Position numbers and translations under genes: made by a program | NCBI GenBank assembly: GCA_001817055.1 | Contig: MHHP01000004.1 | Coordinates: 1-12,076, forward strand | DNA from: Candidatus Andersenbacteria bacterium RIFCSPHIGHO2_02_FULL_45_11 | GTDB taxonomy: Bacteria; Patescibacteriota; Andersenbacteria; UBA10190 | Direction of reading: 5' to 3' | DNA length: 12,076 nt | The notes under the pieces: model-generated | Database searches by the model: none | What the model was told of the DNA's origin: nothing | What the model saw: the letters and a program-made list of their open reading frames with translations, nothing else | Part shown: in pieces, positions 5,628-11,164 of the stretch | Numbering within the stretch: the stretch's first letter is position 1 | Layout: each line of letters begins with the position of its first letter

Positions 5628-6620
5628 CTACTTCAAAGGTAAGGGTTGAACTAGCGTTATAATGGCGCCGCCAGTTGTTTCAATTATTGCCGGAATGCCG
5701 GATGTTTTAATTTGATTCACGAACTTCTGACCATCTGGTCCGCCATCAAGCGCGATGCGAGGCTCGAACAGAAGACCCACATTCCAACGCTTAGCGTTGA
5801 AATGTGGGAGATATGGCTGTTGGGGGCTGTATATCGCATCTAGTTCCGAAGTTTGAATGTATGGTGGGTTTGAAACAATTAAATCAATCTTATGGGGTTT
5901 ACCCTGAGCGAAGTCGAAGGGATCAAGCATATCACCTTCAATAAATTCGATTGTATCTGCAACTCCATGGTTTTGAGCGTTTTGCTTTGCGATTGCGATA
6001 GCGGCGGGGGAGATGTCGGTGGCAATAAAACGATAGCTTTTAGCTTCGTTAGCTTTTAGCTGCATTAGCTTCTCAAGTTCTAACGCCAACGTAATTACTA
6101 TAATTCCAGAACCCGTACAAATATCGGCAATTGTTATTTCTTCGTGGATGCCGGGTCGTAGCCCGGCATGACGAATAATATATTCTATTGCTTTTTCAAT
6201 AAGCGTCTCGGTATCCGGGCGGGGGATTAATACATCGGGCGTGACGATAAACGTACGGCCAAAAAAATCCACTTCGCCAAGAATGTATGCAAGAGGCATT
6301 CCAGTTTTTCGCCTGTTTGCCATAGCTGTAACTTCTTGTATCTGCTGGTCCGAAAGCTTATCGGTTGCATGGGCGAGCAGGTAGGCGGGTTCGCGTTTTT
6401 TTAGGACGTGTAAAACTATCCGCTCGGCATCAAGGTGGGGAGCATCGGAATAGGAGGTGAGATGCTTTGTGAGAAGTGTGAGTAGTTCAGAGATACCGTA
6501 ACCCCCCTCTCCCCATCTGGGGCGAGGGTTGGGGTGAGGGGAATGCCCACGCGACGATACCCCCTCATCCTCGCCTTCTCCCCGTCTAGGGAGAAGGGAA
6601 CCACTATCCACACTTTTCAT
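5628..6620 (-). CDS. prmC: Release-factor glutamine methyltransferase PrmC carrying in-frame repeats
   Basis: SAM-dependent N5-methyltransferase that methylates the GGQ glutamine of release factors. 330 residues against about 280 usually. Family landmarks: DAERIVLHVL at 64-73, GMPLAYILGEVDFFG at 107-121, VLIPRPDTETLIEKA at 130-144, SAM-binding DICTGSG at 166-172, catalytic NPPY at 251-254, and EPRIALDGGPDG at 286-297. The extra length sits in repeat-like DNA: residues about 7-41, 150-161, 185-196, 234-240 and 272-282. After FVNQI (300-304) the chain ends within 26 residues, so the usual last 50-60 residues (the E-x-G-x-x-Q strand and the D-x-x-x-x-R-x-V end) are missing or replaced. ATGA overlap with prfA (6617-6620) fixes the start and couples translation. 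Motifs I and NPPY are intact, so it may still work; a decaying gene is the alternative. Confidence 0.9.
   Translation of the reverse strand: MKSVDSGSLLPRRGEGEDEGVSSRGHSPHPNPRPRWGEGGYGISELLTLLTKHLTSYSDAPHLDAERIVLHVLKKREPAYLLAHATDKLSDQQIQEVTAMANRRKTGMPLAYILGEVDFFGRTFIVTPDVLIPRPDTETLIEKAIEYIIRHAGLRPGIHEEITIADICTGSGIIVITLALELEKLMQLKANEAKSYRFIATDISPAAIAIAKQNAQNHGVADTIEFIEGDMLDPFDFAQGKPHKIDLIVSNPPYIQTSELDAIYSPQQPYLPHFNAKRWNVGLLFEPRIALDGGPDGQKFVNQIKTSGIPAIIETTGGAIITLVQPLPLK
5776..5808. repeat. 33-bp palindrome inside prmC
   Basis: Two 16-nt arms, 5776-5791 and 5793-5808, are inverted copies matching at 15 of 16 positions around a single central base. Length 33 is exactly 11 codons, giving PHFNAKRWNVG at PrmC residues 272-282. 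The peptide falls between NPPY and EPRIALDGG, where PrmC normally has no such extension. Confidence 0.85.
5902..5921. repeat. 20-bp repeat-like element inside prmC (FDFAQG)
   Basis: CCCTGAGCGAAGTCGAAGGG, an imperfect inverted repeat. It encodes PFDFAQG at residues 234-240, directly before the strand leading to NPPY. I recognise this sequence as one recurring in many environmental bacterial genomes; copy number here cannot be told from this window. Confidence 0.6.
6034..6071. repeat. 16-bp tandem repeat inside prmC
   Basis: Units 6034-6049 and 6050-6065 (TAGCTTTTAGCT plus 4 nt) match at 14 of 16 positions, and a third partial unit starts TAGCTT at 6066. It encodes residues about 185-196 (MQLKANEAKSY region), lengthening the segment between SAM motif I and the FIATDIS strand. 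Confidence 0.7.
6141..6175. repeat. Palindromic repeat, copy 2 (inside prmC)
   Basis: Stem ATGCCGGG (6148-6155)/CCCGGCAT (6162-6169) with a 6-nt loop, bounded by an outer TTCGT/ACGAA pair. It shares its skeleton with copy 1 at 4501-4528, with one stem pair changed on both sides. It encodes RHAGLRPGIHE just before SAM motif I of PrmC. Confidence 0.8.
6502..6598. repeat. Two inverted copies of a GC-rich repeat at the 5' end of prmC
   Basis: One unit spans 6502-6541 and the other, in opposite orientation, 6560-6598; 18 nt lie between them. Each has its own hairpin (CCCC-ATCT-GGGG near 6511-6522; 9-bp arms 6574-6582 and 6589-6597), and both carry a GAGGGG-type tail facing the centre. Translated in PrmC frame this gives residues about 7-41 (LLPRRGEGEDEG, then SPHPNPRPRWGEGG), which have no counterpart in PrmC. 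The recognisable family sequence resumes at ISELL (43). Confidence 0.85.
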
Positions 6621-7663
6621 ACGCTTTTTGTTGCCTGGGACAGACGCAGTTCTTTATCAGCAGCTCGTAGATCTTCAAAGATCTGATCAAACGCACCTTC
6701 CATAACTGCCGGAATATTGCTCCACGATTGTTTGATACGATGGTCGGTGATGCGATCTTGAGGGAAGTTGTATGTCCGAATTTTTTCAGAGCGGTCTCCT
6801 GTGCCGATTTGCGCTTTTCGGGCAGATGCTTCTTTCTTCTGGGCAGCTTCTTCTTTCGCGGCAAGTAATCGGGCGCGCAGCAGGCTCATCGCCATATCGC
6901 GATTTTTATGCTGGCTGCGTTCTTGTTGGCATGCAACAGCTACTCCCGTAGGGATGTGGGTAATACGCACGGCAGAACTTGTCTTATTTACATGCTGGCC
7001 GCCTGCGCCACTTGCTCGGTATGTGTCGATTCGCAAATCTTCTGTTTTAATTTCAATATCAACTTCTTCAGCCCGGGGAAGAATAGCCACAGTTACCGTG
7101 GATGTATGGGTGCGGCCCATTTTCTCTGTTTCCGGAATGCGTTGCACGCGATGTACGCCACTTTCAAACTTCATGCGTCCGTACACGTCTTTACCAGAGA
7201 TTTCTACGATGCCCGGATCTACCGAAGACACTCGCCACCCCTGGAGTTCTGCGAAGCGGACGTATGCACGCAGCAATTCTGATGCAAAGAGGGAAGCTTC
7301 TTCTCCGCCGGCGCCCGCACGGATTTCTAGTATAACGTCACGGCTGTTTTTTGGGTCGTCTGGGATCAGGAGCTCTTCTAGCTCTTTTTTTGTTTTTGAT
7401 TCTTCCGCTGCAAGGCGGGTTGCTTCTTCTTGGGCAAGTGCTTGCATCTCGGTATCATCGGAAGCTAGAAGGGAGGTGTTTGCGGCAGTTTCTAGTGTAA
7501 TTGCCTGTAATAGTTCTATATGTTCTAAGATTTCGCGATTTCGATTGAGTTTGTGCGCAAGCTCTTTCATGGTGCCGGGCTGCTTCATGAGCGCAACATC
7601 ACCCAGCTGCTCTGTAAGCGCTGCTATTTCTTGCTTTAAATTATCTACGGAAGGAATGTTCAT
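6617..7663 (-). CDS. prfA: Peptide chain release factor 1
   Basis: Class-I release factor reading UAA and UAG and triggering peptide hydrolysis on the ribosome. 348 residues, close to the usual 355-360. The N-terminal coiled domain (1-100) leads to RAGAGGEEASLF at 115-126. The stop-codon tripeptide region is HRVQRIPETEKMGRTHTS; PET at 177-179 fits the RF1 PxT motif and not the RF2 SPF motif. The catalytic GGQ lies at 221-223 in SGAGGQHVNKTSSAVRITH, and the basic C-terminal RNPQ-like part ends the protein. It overlaps prmC by four bases (ATGA) and follows rpmE. Its own stop is TGA, which RF1 does not read, so an RF2 must exist elsewhere. The start at 7663 has no visible Shine-Dalgarno and lies 56 nt after rpmE. 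Confidence 0.97.
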   Translation of the reverse strand: MNIPSVDNLKQEIAALTEQLGDVALMKQPGTMKELAHKLNRNREILEHIELLQAITLETAANTSLLASDDTEMQALAQEEATRLAAEESKTKKELEELLIPDDPKNSRDVILEIRAGAGGEEASLFASELLRAYVRFAELQGWRVSSVDPGIVEISGKDVYGRMKFESGVHRVQRIPETEKMGRTHTSTVTVAILPRAEEVDIEIKTEDLRIDTYRASGAGGQHVNKTSSAVRITHIPTGVAVACQQERSQHKNRDMAMSLLRARLLAAKEEAAQKKEASARKAQIGTGDRSEKIRTYNFPQDRITDHRIKQSWSNIPAVMEGAFDQIFEDLRAADKELRLSQATKSV

Positions 7664-7686
7664 AGAGTTGCCGTAGCTTTGGCGAA

Positions 7687-7706
7687 CCTGCCTGCCGGTA
7701 GGCAGG
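7687..7706. repeat. 20-bp palindrome between rpmE and prfA
   Basis: CCTGCCTG-CCGG-TAGGCAGG, a near-perfect palindrome (one G.T pair). It sits in the 56-nt gap between rpmE and prfA. The sequence resembles a repeat I associate with CPR and other environmental genomes. No T-run follows on the minus strand, so I do not call it a terminator; it may lower read-through or stabilise mRNA ends. Confidence 0.65.
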
Positions 7707-7719
7707 GGCGTGAATAAAT

Positions 7720-8001
7720 CTATTTAGAAATCCGAACTTCGTCAGCCTTCTTTTCAGATTTCTTGGATTTTTTTTGTGAAGCAGTCTCTTGGAGGGTTTT
7801 TGATTCGATCTGGCGTTGGCGGAACTTATCAACACGACCCTGCGCGTCTACGATCTTCTGTTTGCCGGTGTAGAATGGGTGGCAAGCAGAGCATACTTCA
7901 ACAGCAAGCTTTTCTGCCGTAGAGCCTGTTTCGAATGAATTGCCGCATGAGCACGTTACCGTGATTTGTGCGTGATAGGTTGGGTGAATACCAGTTTTCA
8001 T
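7720..8001 (-). CDS. rpmE: Large-subunit ribosomal protein bL31, zinc-binding form
   Basis: 93 residues. It opens MKTGIHPTYH, typical of bL31, and carries CSC at 17-19 and CSAC at 37-40 with HPFYTGKQK at 41-49, the four-cysteine zinc form. Residues about 62-93 are a lysine-rich extension (SQKKSKKSEKKAD) beyond the usual 70 or so. It is the first gene of the rpmE-prfA-prmC operon. The rpmE-prfA pairing is a common bacterial gene order. A good promoter lies immediately upstream and would give a leader of only about 5 nt. Confidence 0.96.
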   Translation of the reverse strand: MKTGIHPTYHAQITVTCSCGNSFETGSTAEKLAVEVCSACHPFYTGKQKIVDAQGRVDKFRQRQIESKTLQETASQKKSKKSEKKADEVRISK

Positions 8002-8013
8002 AGCTATTTCAAC

Positions 8014-8042
8014 ATTCTAGTGTGAGTTCTTGATTTTTGCAA
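8014..8042 (-). promoter_or_regulatory. Promoter of the rpmE-prfA-prmC operon
   Basis: On the minus strand, TTGCAA (8042-8037), 17 nt, then TAGAAT (8019-8014). The rpmE ATG at 8001 is 12 nt past the -10, so the 5' leader would be about 5 nt and no Shine-Dalgarno could be used. Confidence 0.7.
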
Positions 8043-8206
8043 GAAGATAGCGTACCATCCGTTGTATTCTTTATTATTAAGCAATATTTCACACGTAGAG
8101 CGCAGCCTGATACTTTAGCGATTCCGCTCCTCCCCGCCGGCTGGCGGGGCATGAGGAATCCATCGGGCAAATGCGGGTACGCAGGAACTAAGGAGCATAT
8201 ATATCT
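8043..8206 (+). promoter_or_regulatory. rpsB upstream/leader region
   Basis: No gene seen. A weak promoter candidate is TTGTAT, 17 nt, TATTTC at about 8062-8090. The main feature is the hairpin repeat at 8120-8160. AAGGAG (8190-8195) is the one strong Shine-Dalgarno in the window and sets the rpsB start 11 nt later. Ribosomal protein S2 autoregulates through its leader in some bacteria; nothing here proves it. Confidence 0.4.
8120..8160. repeat. 41-nt nested hairpin repeat in the rpsB leader
   Basis: Outer stem GATTCC (8120-8125)/GGAATC (8155-8160), a 6/5-nt internal loop, and inner stem CCCCGCC (8132-8138)/GGCGGGG (8143-8149) with loop GGCT. In style it matches the other GC-rich palindromes of this window and looks like an interspersed repeat. 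It ends 30 nt before the rpsB Shine-Dalgarno. Confidence 0.7.
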
Positions 8207-8929
8207 ATGGAACCATCACAAGAGATACAGGGGATCATTCCCGACGTTGTAGCAATGTTAGAGGCAGGAGTTCATTTCGGGCATGAGAAGAGCAAGCGAA
8301 ACCCCCGAATGGAACAGTTTATTTACATGCATCGTAGCAAGGTTGCGATTATTGATCTTAATCATACTCGTGAGGGCCTTATCAATGCAGCGCAGTTTGC
8401 GCATGACTTGGCGAAGAAGCCAAGCGCTCAAATCCTCTTTGTAGGTACAAAGCGCCAGGCTCGGGCAATCGTTCGCAAATATGCGGAAGCGGCGGGTATG
8501 CCATACATCACGAAACGATGGCTCGGCGGTACGCTCACAAACTTCACCACTATTTTAAAGAGCATTGAGAAGCTGCAAGAACTTAAGCGCACAGAAGGCA
8601 GCAAAGTTTCAACGACCCTTACCAAGAAAGAACGCGCGGTTCACAAAAAAGAAGTAGAGCGGCTCGAAGGCGTGCTGGAAGGATTAAGGAACGTTCGTTC
8701 ACTGCCAGATGCTATCTTCGTAGTGGGTGCCCACGACGAACGTATTGCAGTGCGAGAAGCGGTGCGCATGAAGATTCCGGTTATTGGTATTGCAGATACC
8801 AATTCTGATCCAAAGCTAGTAACTCGCCCGATTCCTGCAAACGATGACGCGATCCGATCTTTGGAACTCATCACGAGCGTAATTGCCAAGGCGATTGCAA
8901 CTGCACGCGGAAAAGAACTTACGGTATAA
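8207..8929 (+). CDS. rpsB: Small-subunit ribosomal protein uS2
   Basis: 240 residues, the normal length for uS2. Landmarks: AGVHFGHEKSKRNPRMEQFI at 20-39, KVAIIDLNHT, ILFVGTKRQAR, and YITKRWLGGTLTNF, with the conserved RWLGG turn. PDAIFVVGAHDERIAVREA and VIGIADTNSDP follow near the C-terminus. The start is supported by AAGGAG 11 nt upstream; the protein has a short extension before the conserved VVAMLEAGVHFGH. tsf follows after 11 nt, the usual rpsB-tsf pair. The stop codon overlaps a TATAAT (8925-8930) that may promote tsf separately. Confidence 0.97.
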   Translation: MEPSQEIQGIIPDVVAMLEAGVHFGHEKSKRNPRMEQFIYMHRSKVAIIDLNHTREGLINAAQFAHDLAKKPSAQILFVGTKRQARAIVRKYAEAAGMPYITKRWLGGTLTNFTTILKSIEKLQELKRTEGSKVSTTLTKKERAVHKKEVERLEGVLEGLRNVRSLPDAIFVVGAHDERIAVREAVRMKIPVIGIADTNSDPKLVTRPIPANDDAIRSLELITSVIAKAIATARGKELTV

Positions 8930-8930
8930 T
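8925..8930 (+). promoter_or_regulatory. Possible internal -10 box for tsf
   Basis: A perfect TATAAT covers the rpsB stop codon and ends 10 nt before the tsf ATG. No convincing -35 is present at 16-19 nt. If active it would make a tsf mRNA with a leader of only a few bases. Confidence 0.35.
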
Positions 8931-8940
8931 ACAAAAATAT

Positions 8941-9525
8941 ATGATTACAATGGATCAAATTAAAGATCTCCGTGGCCGCACCGGCGCCGGAGTAGTAGAC
9001 GCAAAGCAGGCGCTTGAAGCATCTGCTGGTGATATGGAAAAAGCGATTGTATGGCTGCGCGAAAAGGGTAAAGCAACAGTAGCAAAGAAATCTGCTCGCG
9101 AAACGAACGAGGGCGTAATTGGCGCATATATGCACACAACCAAGAAAATTGCTGTGCTTGTATCGCTGGTATGCGAAACCGACTTTGTTGCTCGGAACGA
9201 GAAATTCCAAGAACTTGCCCAGAATATCGCAATGCATATTGCAGCAAATGACCCTCTTGTAGTTCGTCCTGAAGATGTGAAGGATGAAGACGTGGCTGCG
9301 GAGAAAGAGTTTGCTCTAAAGCAGCTCGAAAAAGAAGGGAAGCCGGCCGCAATGCTTGAAAAAATTGTGGAAGGGAAGCTGAAAAAGTTTCGCGAAGAGC
9401 GTGCGCTTTTGACTCAGCCGTATGTGAAAAATCCGAAGCAAACGATTGAACAACTGGTTGCCGAAGCTGTGCAAGAAATTGGAGAAAACATTTCCATAAA
9501 GGAATTTGTTCGCCTGTCGATATAA
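8941..9525 (+). CDS. tsf: Translation elongation factor Ts, short form
   Basis: Guanine-nucleotide exchange factor for EF-Tu. 194 residues against 283 in E. coli, matching the short EF-Ts with one core repeat found in many bacteria. The N-terminal UBA-like domain (3-42) reads MDQIKDLRGRTGAGVVDAKQ. The core begins near GVIGAYMHTTKKIAVLVSLV and carries TDFVARN at 80-86, the segment contacting EF-Tu. It ends QEIGENISIKEFVRLSI. An in-frame ATG at 8950 could also be the start, since the conserved domain begins there. No Shine-Dalgarno precedes either. An intrinsic terminator follows. Confidence 0.96.
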   Translation: MITMDQIKDLRGRTGAGVVDAKQALEASAGDMEKAIVWLREKGKATVAKKSARETNEGVIGAYMHTTKKIAVLVSLVCETDFVARNEKFQELAQNIAMHIAANDPLVVRPEDVKDEDVAAEKEFALKQLEKEGKPAAMLEKIVEGKLKKFREERALLTQPYVKNPKQTIEQLVAEAVQEIGENISIKEFVRLSI

Positions 9526-9543
9526 AAGTGTATAAGTCAGTGA

Positions 9544-9573
9544 AAAAGCCCTTGGCGCATGCCAGGGGCTTTT
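9544..9573 (+). terminator. Intrinsic terminator after tsf
   Basis: AAAAGCCCTTGGC (9544-9556), loop GCAT, GCCAGGGGCTTTT (9561-9573): a 13-bp stem with one G.T pair, A-run before and T-run after. The A/T tracts could let it act in both directions. It separates rpsB-tsf from the next gene. Confidence 0.85.
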
Positions 9574-9596
9574 GGTACACTTATCGCTAATCCCTC

Positions 9597-10550
9597 ATGC
9601 TGTACGACGTATTACCACCACTTGCCCTGTTTATATCCTTCGGTGGAATTATTGTTCTTGTTTCCCGAGTTGTATTGAGGTTGCGGAATACCCAATTAAC
9701 GCAGCAGATCCATGCCGAAGTTGCGGCGGGCGCACCTGTCCATGAGGAGTCGCTGCTAGGGCCGGGCACTAAAGGTGTTCAGCTGGTAAAAAACCGTCTT
9801 GTGCACGCAGCCCATTCTGTAAAAAATAGCGCGGTGCAAATACGCGATGCTGCACGTACTATCGAAATGCCAAGAGCAGGGCTAAAAGAAAAAATTGCAG
9901 CGTTTGCCCAGAAGGGAAAAGAGAGTGCTGTAGCTTTTGGTGGCAATATTGGCAAGCGAATTCCGGATGCGAGGAATCGTATTGCAAAGTTGCGGCAAGA
10001 TATTGCAAAGTCATCTAGTGAGCAGGCGCCAATAGGTGTTGTAACTCCCGCAATTCGCTTGGTTCGCCATACATCGCCCGATACCGAGAAGCCAGAGAAG
10101 GTAAGTTTGATGTCGAAAATCGCACGACGCGATATACCCGAAACTCCGCTAGAAAAAGCAGCAAATGAAATTGCGAATAAGCATTTTGATACGGCGGAAG
10201 ATATTCTTGTCCCATACATCATGAAGCATGCATCTGATCCAAAGGCGTATGTGCTTCTGGGTAATGCTGCAATTGGTCGGCAATCATGGGAAGAGGCCAT
10301 GGAGATTTTTCAGCAAGTTATTAAGCTTGATAATAGCATATGTGAAGCGTATGCACAGCTAGGACACGCAGCGTTGAATGCAGGAAGATTTACTCAAGCA
10401 ATCGAAGCGCTCCAGCACGTACGTAACGTAGATGCTAAAAATATACAGGCAAGGGAAGAGCTTCTCTTTATTGCGCAACGCATGGATAACAAAGTGGTAG
10501 AAAAGGGAGTAGCTGAGGAGCTGGAAGAGCTCAAAAAAGAACTAGCATAA
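9597..10550 (+). CDS. Membrane-anchored TPR protein
   Basis: 317 residues. One N-terminal hydrophobic helix (about 5-27, LPPLALFISFGGIIVLVSRVV) followed by a basic stop-transfer RLR anchors the protein. A long linker rich in Ala, Lys and Arg runs from 30 to about 180. The C-terminal part (about 184-285) holds tetratricopeptide repeats: PKAYVLLGNAAIGRQSWEEA (215-234) with EIFQQVIKLD, and EAYAQLGHAALNAGRFTQAI (250-269) with EALQHVRNVDAKN, preceded by a more degenerate unit (HFDTAEDILVPYIMKHASD). It ends in an acidic/basic helix. TPRs bind other proteins, so a scaffold role at the membrane is likely; the partner is unknown. The start lies 23 nt after the tsf terminator, with no Shine-Dalgarno. 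Confidence 0.85.
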   Translation: MLYDVLPPLALFISFGGIIVLVSRVVLRLRNTQLTQQIHAEVAAGAPVHEESLLGPGTKGVQLVKNRLVHAAHSVKNSAVQIRDAARTIEMPRAGLKEKIAAFAQKGKESAVAFGGNIGKRIPDARNRIAKLRQDIAKSSSEQAPIGVVTPAIRLVRHTSPDTEKPEKVSLMSKIARRDIPETPLEKAANEIANKHFDTAEDILVPYIMKHASDPKAYVLLGNAAIGRQSWEEAMEIFQQVIKLDNSICEAYAQLGHAALNAGRFTQAIEALQHVRNVDAKNIQAREELLFIAQRMDNKVVEKGVAEELEELKKELA

Positions 10551-10638
10551 AGAAAAATCCGACGGGATGTCGCAAGGTTATCGAGCTTTTGCGCCATCTT
10601 GTGTTCAAGGGCTCTTTAATTCATACTATGCAGCATAT

Positions 10639-10732
10639 CCGGGGATGGCCGTGAACTACGTTGAGTTCACGGCAGGCAGAAAAGGCTATGCAAGGGACTG
10701 CCTGTCCCGCACCCAACGCGGTGCGGGATAAA
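10639..10732 (+). ncRNA. tRNA-Tyr-derived element A with two hairpin modules
   Basis: Begins with the first 10 bases of the intact tRNA-Tyr at 11239 (CCGGGGATGG, identical). A 28-nt module follows: hairpin arms 10649-10657 and 10664-10672 (9 bp, 6-nt loop) plus CAGG. tRNA-like sequence then resumes (CAG, AAAA, GGCTATGCAAGGGACTG) up to anticodon base G34. A second 28-nt module comes next: CCTG plus arms 10705-10713 and 10720-10728 (9 bp, 6-nt loop). TAAA, matching tRNA bases 35-38, ends the similarity. CAGGCAG (10673-10679) can pair with CTGCCTG (10698-10704), so the whole folds as hairpin-stem-hairpin. There is no T arm or 3' acceptor strand, so it cannot be a working tRNA. It may be a structured RNA, a repeat, or a decayed copy. 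Confidence 0.6.
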
Positions 10733-10744
10733 ACTACTTTTTGG

Positions 10745-10750
10745 TATAAT
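10745..10750 (+). promoter_or_regulatory. -10 box of the GIY-YIG gene
   Basis: Perfect TATAAT, 7 nt before the ATG at 10758, so transcription would start on or beside the start codon. It lies 12 nt after element A. No clear -35 is seen at the normal distance. Confidence 0.55.
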
Positions 10751-10757
10751 AGATTGC

Positions 10758-11036
10758 ATGTATTATCTATATGTTTTGATAAGCAAAAAAGATAACAATC
10801 TGTATATTGGTTATTCCCACAATCTGAAGGAAAGAATCTCTACCCACATGAAGGGGAAGGTTTCTTCTACCGCTAATCGTCGCCCTTTGGAATTGATTTA
10901 TTATGAAGCTCACTATTCTCAAACCGACGCGTTACGAAGAGAGCAATACTTCAAAACCAGTAAAGGAAAATCGAGCCTACAACAAATGCTTCGAGATTCT
11001 CTAAAGGCTCAAGGCTACAAAAAGTTGCTTTCTTAG
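10758..11036 (+). CDS. Small GIY-YIG nuclease, single domain
   Basis: 92 residues forming one GIY-YIG domain of the UPF0213/YhbQ-like kind. It begins MYYLYVLISKKDNNLYIGYS: YVL (5-7) stands at the GIY strand and YIG (16-18) is exact. R26 in NLKERISTH fits the conserved arginine, LELIYYEAH follows, and DALRREQYFK (57-66) carries E62, the likely metal-binding catalytic glutamate. Relatives are very common in Bacteroidetes and CPR genomes, often in several copies; most have no known target. GIY-YIG domains also occur in homing endonucleases, UvrC and restriction enzymes. The gene lies between tRNA-Tyr-derived elements A and B, which suggests but does not prove a mobile unit. No extra DNA-binding domain is present. 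The start fits a leaderless mRNA. Confidence 0.9.
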   Translation: MYYLYVLISKKDNNLYIGYSHNLKERISTHMKGKVSSTANRRPLELIYYEAHYSQTDALRREQYFKTSKGKSSLQQMLRDSLKAQGYKKLLS

Positions 11037-11062
11037 TGAAAAAATATAAAGTAGGTACATAC

Positions 11063-11160
11063 CTGGGGATGACCGTGAACTACGTTGAGTTCACGGCAAG
11101 CAGATCGGCTATGCATGGGAGTGCCTGCCCTGCATCCAAGGTGGTGCAGGGTAACTCCCT
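11063..11160 (+). ncRNA. tRNA-Tyr-derived element B with two hairpin modules
   Basis: Same order as element A. CTGGGGATGA is 8 of 10 identical to the tRNA 5' end. Module 1 (arms 11073-11081 and 11088-11096; hairpin identical to that of A) ends CAAG. CAGATCGGCTATGCA and TGGGAGTG match the tRNA at 21 of 23 bases. Module 2 is CCTG plus arms 11128-11136 and 11143-11151. TAACTCCCT matches the 3' side of the anticodon arm. With the inserts removed, the anticodon arm still forms and bases 32/38 become a G-C pair. Module 2 differs from A at two stem positions with both partners changed (T-A to C-G, C-G to T-A) and at one with a G.T wobble, evidence that the stem is kept as RNA. Tyr-tRNA similarity continues four bases to CAAG (11161-11164); no T arm or acceptor 3' strand follows. 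Confidence 0.6.
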
Positions 11161-11164
11161 CAAG

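Noticed and set aside
6617..6620. UGA recoded to Gly, as in some CPR groups
   Set aside because: prfA ends sensibly at TGA inside an ATGA overlap with prmC, and I saw no in-frame TGA in the recognised genes.
6768..7676. 302-codon open frame on the plus strand
   Set aside because: It is the antisense of prfA, rich in Ser/Arg, with no recognisable motif; the minus-strand RF1 is certain.
8037..8252. 71-codon open frame upstream of rpsB
   Set aside because: It reads through a palindromic repeat and overlaps the rpsB start in another frame; no protein-like pattern.
8641..9580. Long minus-strand frames over rpsB and tsf
   Set aside because: They are shadows of two certain ribosome-related genes on the plus strand.
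10705..10745. Module 2 of element A plus TTTTT as an intrinsic terminator
   Set aside because: The T-run begins about 9 nt after the stem rather than directly, and the same module in B has no T-run; it is better explained as part of the shared element.
10639..11164. A and B as intron-containing tRNA genes
   Set aside because: Removing both modules still leaves no T arm and no 3' acceptor strand, so splicing cannot yield a whole tRNA.
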